The position numbers and the translations under genes are program-made. A stretch of 8,072 nucleotides of DNA from contig CANBFZ010000070.1 of NCBI GenBank assembly GCA_947367725.1, forward strand, positions 1-8,072. The letters are read 5' to 3'. The notes below the pieces were generated by a model that searched no databases, was not told where the DNA came from, and saw only the letters and a program-made list of their open reading frames with translations. Of the stretch, positions 5,218-8,072 are shown in pieces (position 1 is the stretch's first letter; the number at the start of each line of letters is the position of its first letter). This DNA comes from an uncultured Eubacterium sp. GTDB taxonomy: Bacteria; Bacillota; Clostridia; Peptostreptococcales; Anaerovoracaceae.

Positions 5218-6996
5218 ATGAAAAAATTATTAACTGGCGATGAAGCTATCGCAAGAGGCGCGTACGAGGCTGGCGTTACGCATGCATCCGCATATCCAGG
5301 AACCCCTAGTACGGAAATTCTGGAAAATGTTGCTACATACAAGGAAATTTACGCTGAATGGGCACCGAACGAAAAGGTGGCGATGGAATCCGCGGCAGGG
5401 GCATCCATGGCTGGGGCAAGAAGCATGGCTTCCATGAAACACGTAGGTGTTAATGTAGCAGCTGACCCGATGATGACCTTTGCTACCATGCGAGTAAATG
5501 GCGGTGCTGTGTTAGTTACTGCTGACGAACCGGGCATGTTCTCATCCCAGAACGAACAGGACAACAGAAACTTTGCAAAGATGGCAAAGATGCCGATGTT
5601 TGAGCCTGCAGATTCGCAGGAATGCCTTGACATGATGAAAGAAGCTTATGAAGTTTCCGAAACCTACGGCGCACTGGTACTGATGAGAATGGTGACGCGT
5701 GTATGCCACTCAAAATCTTTGGTAGAAGTTGGCGAAAGAGTAGAAGTTGCCAACAGGCCTTGGGAAAAGGATCTAGCAAGATTTGTCTGCGTTCCAGCCA
5801 ATGCAAGAGTCAACAGAGTCAATATGGAAGAAAGAACTAAGAATTTGGCAACGTACTCTGAAAAATCCAAGTTTAACTTTGCGGAAATGAACGGAACGAA
5901 GATTGGTGTTATCGCATCCGGTCCTTCTTACTACTATGCAAAAGAAGTGTTCGGAGAAGATGCTTCTTACCTGAAATTAGGCTTTACATTCCCGCTGCCG
6001 ACAGAAATGATCAAAGATTTCTGCAGCAAGGTAGAAACGATTTATATCGTCGAAGAAGACGATCCATATATTGAAGAATTTGTACAGCGTCTTGGATTTG
6101 CATGTCACGGCAAGGACACTTTCCCTGCCTATGGCGAAATGACTTCCGACGTACTGAGAAAAGCACTGTACGGCGAAGAATTGCCGCAGATTTCTTATAA
6201 CAAAGAAAAAGTAATCAAGCGTCCGCCGACACTTTGCGCGGGCTGTCCGCACAGAGGATTGTTCTACAGACTGGGCAAGAGAAAAGACGTGATGATTACC
6301 GGCGACATCGGCTGCTATACGTTGGCATACGGTGCACCTTACAACGCGATGGACGCGGCAATCTGCATGGGCGCTTCCATCTCTATGGGGCACGGTGCAC
6401 AGAAAACCTTTAACAGAGAAGGGATCAAGAGAAAGGTTGTTACCGTACTGGGGGACTCCACCTTCTTCCATACCGGCGTAAACTCTCTGATGAATACCGT
6501 TTACAACAACAGTAACACCATCAACGTCATTTTGGATAATCGAATTACCGGTATGACAGGGCATCAGCAGAATCCGGGCACCGGATATACCGTGAAAGGC
6601 GAAGAAGCCAACAAGATTAACATAGAAGAACTGGTTAGAGCCATCGGTATCAAACACGTTAAGGTGATCGATCCGAATGATATTGCTGCCGTAGACGCTG
6701 CCTTTGATGCATTCTGGGATTTGGATGAACCTTCTGTTATCATCACAAGATGGCCGTGCGTACTGAAGAAATTCTCACCGGCTGATCTGGAGGAATTCCC
6801 AGGCCTGTTCCAGACAAAGAATGTTGTTGATACCGATAAATGTATCGGCTGTAAGGCTTGCCAGAAGACTGGATGTCCTGCATTGATCTTTGACAAGGAT
6901 GCAAAGAAAGTACATATCAACAGAGCTGACTGTGTAGGCTGCGATGTTTGTGCACAGGTTTGCCCGGTAGATGCCATCGTAAAGGAGGAGAAATAA
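5218..6996 (+). CDS. iorA: Indolepyruvate ferredoxin oxidoreductase, alpha subunit
   Basis: Catalytic subunit (592 residues, usual length) of a thiamine-diphosphate enzyme that oxidatively decarboxylates aryl pyruvates, such as indolepyruvate and phenylpyruvate, to aryl-acetyl-CoA while reducing ferredoxin. In order, it has a pyrimidine-binding domain (about 5-180) with AYPGTPSTEILE at 25-36 and PNEKVAMESAAGAS at 50-63; a domain II (about 225-330); a TPP/Mg-binding domain (about 338-515) with CAGCPHRG (340-347), GDIGCYT (362-368) and LGDSTFFHTG followed by ILDNRITGMTGHQ (438-450); and a C-terminal 2x[4Fe-4S] ferredoxin domain. The cluster ligands are Cys542, 545, 548 and 553, and Cys572, 575, 578 and 582. 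The start is ATG 5218 after AAGGAGG (5201-5207), downstream of a strong promoter. Arginine codons are mostly AGA, unlike the upstream operon, which suggests high expression. iorB follows after one base. Confidence 0.96.
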   Translation: MKKLLTGDEAIARGAYEAGVTHASAYPGTPSTEILENVATYKEIYAEWAPNEKVAMESAAGASMAGARSMASMKHVGVNVAADPMMTFATMRVNGGAVLVTADEPGMFSSQNEQDNRNFAKMAKMPMFEPADSQECLDMMKEAYEVSETYGALVLMRMVTRVCHSKSLVEVGERVEVANRPWEKDLARFVCVPANARVNRVNMEERTKNLATYSEKSKFNFAEMNGTKIGVIASGPSYYYAKEVFGEDASYLKLGFTFPLPTEMIKDFCSKVETIYIVEEDDPYIEEFVQRLGFACHGKDTFPAYGEMTSDVLRKALYGEELPQISYNKEKVIKRPPTLCAGCPHRGLFYRLGKRKDVMITGDIGCYTLAYGAPYNAMDAAICMGASISMGHGAQKTFNREGIKRKVVTVLGDSTFFHTGVNSLMNTVYNNSNTINVILDNRITGMTGHQQNPGTGYTVKGEEANKINIEELVRAIGIKHVKVIDPNDIAAVDAAFDAFWDLDEPSVIITRWPCVLKKFSPADLEEFPGLFQTKNVVDTDKCIGCKACQKTGCPALIFDKDAKKVHINRADCVGCDVCAQVCPVDAIVKEEK

Positions 6997-6997
6997 A

Positions 6998-7576
6998 ATG
7001 ACAAAGAATATTTTATTATCAGGTGTCGGCGGACAGGGCACCATCACTGCTGCAAAGATGCTGACCTTCGGTCTGATGGAAGCAGGCTATGACGTAAAGA
7101 TGAGTGAAATTCACGGCATGAGCCAGAGAGGCGGCGACGTTGTTTCGCAGGTAAGATACAGCAAAGAAAAGGTTTTCTCCCCGGTTATCGAAAAAGGTAC
7201 TGCAGACATCATCGTTTCCTTTGAAGAGATGGAAGCGCTGAGAACACTGGATTATCTGAAGCCGGATGGCGCAGTGGTCGTCAACACTGAGAGAATTCCT
7301 TCCATGACCGTGTTAACTGGTGCAGAAGAATATGCAAATGATGTCATTGAAGAAATTGAAAAGGCTGCAGACCGCGTACACACCATGGATGCATCCAAGA
7401 TGGCTGCAGACCTTGGCAATGTAAAAGCTGCCAACGTCATTCTTCTGGGCGCCCTTGTAAAACTGATGGGGCTTGACGATATTGACTGGGAAGACATCAT
7501 CAGGAAGAATGTAAAAGAAAAATTCATCGACCTGAATTTGAAAGCGTTTAAAGTTGGCGCTGACGCTGTAAAATAA
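6998..7576 (+). CDS. iorB: Indolepyruvate ferredoxin oxidoreductase, beta subunit
   Basis: The 192-residue partner of IorA, equivalent to the gamma domain of pyruvate:ferredoxin oxidoreductases, which contributes to CoA binding and the active site. Diagnostic motifs are LLSGVGGQGTITAA (6-19), SEIHGMSQRGGDVVSQVR (36-53) and the late GNVKAANVILLGAL (140-153). Length is normal for the family and the protein looks complete. The ATG at 6998 lies one base after the iorA stop, and its ribosome binding site (GGAGG, about 6984-6988) is inside the iorA 3' end, so the two subunits are co-transcribed and probably translationally coupled. A strong terminator follows at 7591. No acyl-CoA synthetase or aminotransferase gene lies in the window to complete the aromatic amino acid route. 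Confidence 0.95.
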   Translation: MTKNILLSGVGGQGTITAAKMLTFGLMEAGYDVKMSEIHGMSQRGGDVVSQVRYSKEKVFSPVIEKGTADIIVSFEEMEALRTLDYLKPDGAVVVNTERIPSMTVLTGAEEYANDVIEEIEKAADRVHTMDASKMAADLGNVKAANVILLGALVKLMGLDDIDWEDIIRKNVKEKFIDLNLKAFKVGADAVK

Positions 7577-7590
7577 CCAAAAGAATAAAT

Positions 7591-7633
7591 AGAAAAACAG
7601 GGATCCTAGAGGGATGCCTGTTTTTCTGTTTTT
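7591..7633 (+). terminator. Intrinsic terminator of iorAB
   Basis: AGAAAAACAGG (7591-7601) pairs perfectly with CCTGTTTTTCT (7617-7627). The stem is extended inward by ATCC/GGAT (7603-7606 with 7612-7615) past a G-G mismatch. T-rich sequence runs through the 3' arm and on to 7633. It begins 14 nt after the iorB stop. Confidence 0.88.
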
Positions 7634-7689
7634 GGGAAACCTTTTGATTTCGCTTTTTCTGCTTTGTGTGCTGCAGTAAGAAAACGAGC

Positions 7690-7709
7690 GCGCCATGAAA
7701 ATATGGCGC
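7690..7709. repeat. Small perfect hairpin without a U-tail
   Basis: GCGCCAT (7690-7696) and ATGGCGC (7703-7709) pair perfectly around a 6-nt loop. Neither strand has a run of T directly after the stem, so it is a poor terminator. It lies between the iorAB terminator and the hairpin at 7767, in DNA with no recognisable gene. Confidence 0.35.
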
Positions 7710-7735
7710 AAGGGGTAGAAAAGATGATGATTGAT

Positions 7736-7755
7736 GATTTATGATTTATGACTTA
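7736..7755. repeat. Short tandem direct repeat (GATTTAT)
   Basis: Two adjacent GATTTAT units (7736-7749) are followed by the related GACTTA (7750-7755), in a wider run rich in GATGAT steps from 7723. The array is short and probably a slippage product. Confidence 0.4.
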
Positions 7756-7766
7756 CAAATGACAGA

Positions 7767-7792
7767 GCGGGTAAAGCTGATGCTTTACCCGC
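7767..7792. terminator. Perfect 11-bp hairpin downstream of the right-edge gene
   Basis: GCGGGTAAAGC (7767-7777) and GCTTTACCCGC (7782-7792) pair perfectly around a TGAT loop. The hairpin lies 13 nt beyond the stop of the minus-strand gene at 7806 and is probably its terminator. The tail on the minus strand (TCTGTCATTTG) is only moderately T-rich, so efficiency is uncertain. Confidence 0.55.
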
Positions 7793-7805
7793 TTGTGGCT
7801 TTGCT

Positions 7806-8072
7806 CTATTGATTGCCCTTTACTTCCTCCAGATAGTGCTGTGCCTGCGCCTTATCAAGAGAAAATCTGCGCATCAGTTTCTCAAGGATGCGGTCTTCCG
7901 GAACGCCTTCGTCCAAATTATCGGATATAAGGGCTTCGATCCCGGCTTCCAGACCTTTCTCCATGCCGGCTTCAAATGACTCTTCTGCTAAAAGCTCTTC
8001 GTATTCTTTCTGTGAGAACTCATAAAACTTCATTTTTCCAATCTCCTCACCATATTGCTGCAGGAACGCTGT
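7806..8072 (-). CDS. 3' end of a minus-strand gene, resembles the C-terminal tail of Rpn/PD-(D/E)XK transposase-like proteins (partial)
   Basis: The reading frame ends at 7806 and stays open to the right edge, giving at least 88 residues of a protein that probably continues outside. What is visible is a helical, acidic tail: FLQQYGEEIGKMKFYEFSQ, then a glycine-spaced charged stretch (EAGMEKGLEAGIEAL), then a helical end (LMRRFSLDKAQAQHYLEEV). Tails of this style (ExGxxxGxExG, then a short helical terminal unit) are common in Rpn-type and related transposase-like nucleases of Firmicutes, but the catalytic domain is outside the window, so the call is tentative. An internal ATG at 8033 has a fair GAGGAG site nine bases upstream, so a separate 75-residue protein is an alternative. 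The upstream frame is also coding-like, which favours a partial gene. Confidence 0.5.
   Translation of the reverse strand, partial: TAFLQQYGEEIGKMKFYEFSQKEYEELLAEESFEAGMEKGLEAGIEALISDNLDEGVPEDRILEKLMRRFSLDKAQAQHYLEEVKGNQ

Noticed and set aside
5977..6657. Long minus-strand reading frame inside iorA
   Set aside because: It is a shadow of a strongly conserved plus-strand gene and no family features are visible.

Overview
The window looks like a chromosomal segment of an anaerobic Firmicute, most likely a clostridium in the order Eubacteriales. The evidence is strong GGAGG-type ribosome binding sites, sigma-A-type promoters, U-tailed terminators, moderate GC with AT-rich intergenic DNA, and an indolepyruvate:ferredoxin oxidoreductase typical of amino-acid-fermenting anaerobes. 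Genus cannot be fixed from the sequence alone. I see no insertion sequence, phage gene, CRISPR array, rRNA or tRNA.

Layout. (1) Positions 22-2767 hold a tight four-gene plus-strand operon: a WYL-domain (YafY-type) transcriptional regulator, a GNAT/YoaP-type acetyltransferase with a C-terminal thioredoxin-like domain, a TfoX N-terminal-domain protein and a GyrI-like ligand-binding protein. It is preceded by a near-perfect inverted repeat and an extended -10 promoter. The genes overlap or nearly touch, so they are probably translated together and controlled by the first gene. (2) Positions 2768-2938 form a structured leader ending in a strong intrinsic terminator only about 40 nt before a YkvI-type membrane transporter (2939-4015, TTG start). 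This suggests conditional termination. (3) Positions 4032-4065 are a hairpin terminator between the convergent transporter and GntR genes. (4) Positions 4150-4791 (minus) encode a GntR-family regulator with an FCD-like C-terminal domain. It is divergent from iorAB, across a 426-bp AT-rich region that contains two promoters with identical hexamers and several inverted repeats. (5) Positions 5218-7576 carry iorA and iorB, the two subunits of indolepyruvate ferredoxin oxidoreductase, followed by a strong terminator. (6) Positions 7634-7805 hold only hairpins and a short direct repeat. The right edge contains the 3' end of a minus-strand gene that runs off the window.

How the genes work together. 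IorA and IorB form one enzyme that decarboxylates aryl pyruvates (from Trp, Phe and Tyr transamination) to aryl-acetyl-CoA and reduces ferredoxin. The divergent GntR protein is the obvious candidate regulator, but this is inferred from position. The first operon combines a ligand-sensing regulator with small-molecule-modifying or -binding proteins and looks like a stress or detoxification unit. No substrate can be read from the sequence. The most unusual feature is the apparent attenuator leader before the YkvI-type transporter. The rest is recognisable accessory and metabolic content, and I found no convincing wholly new system.
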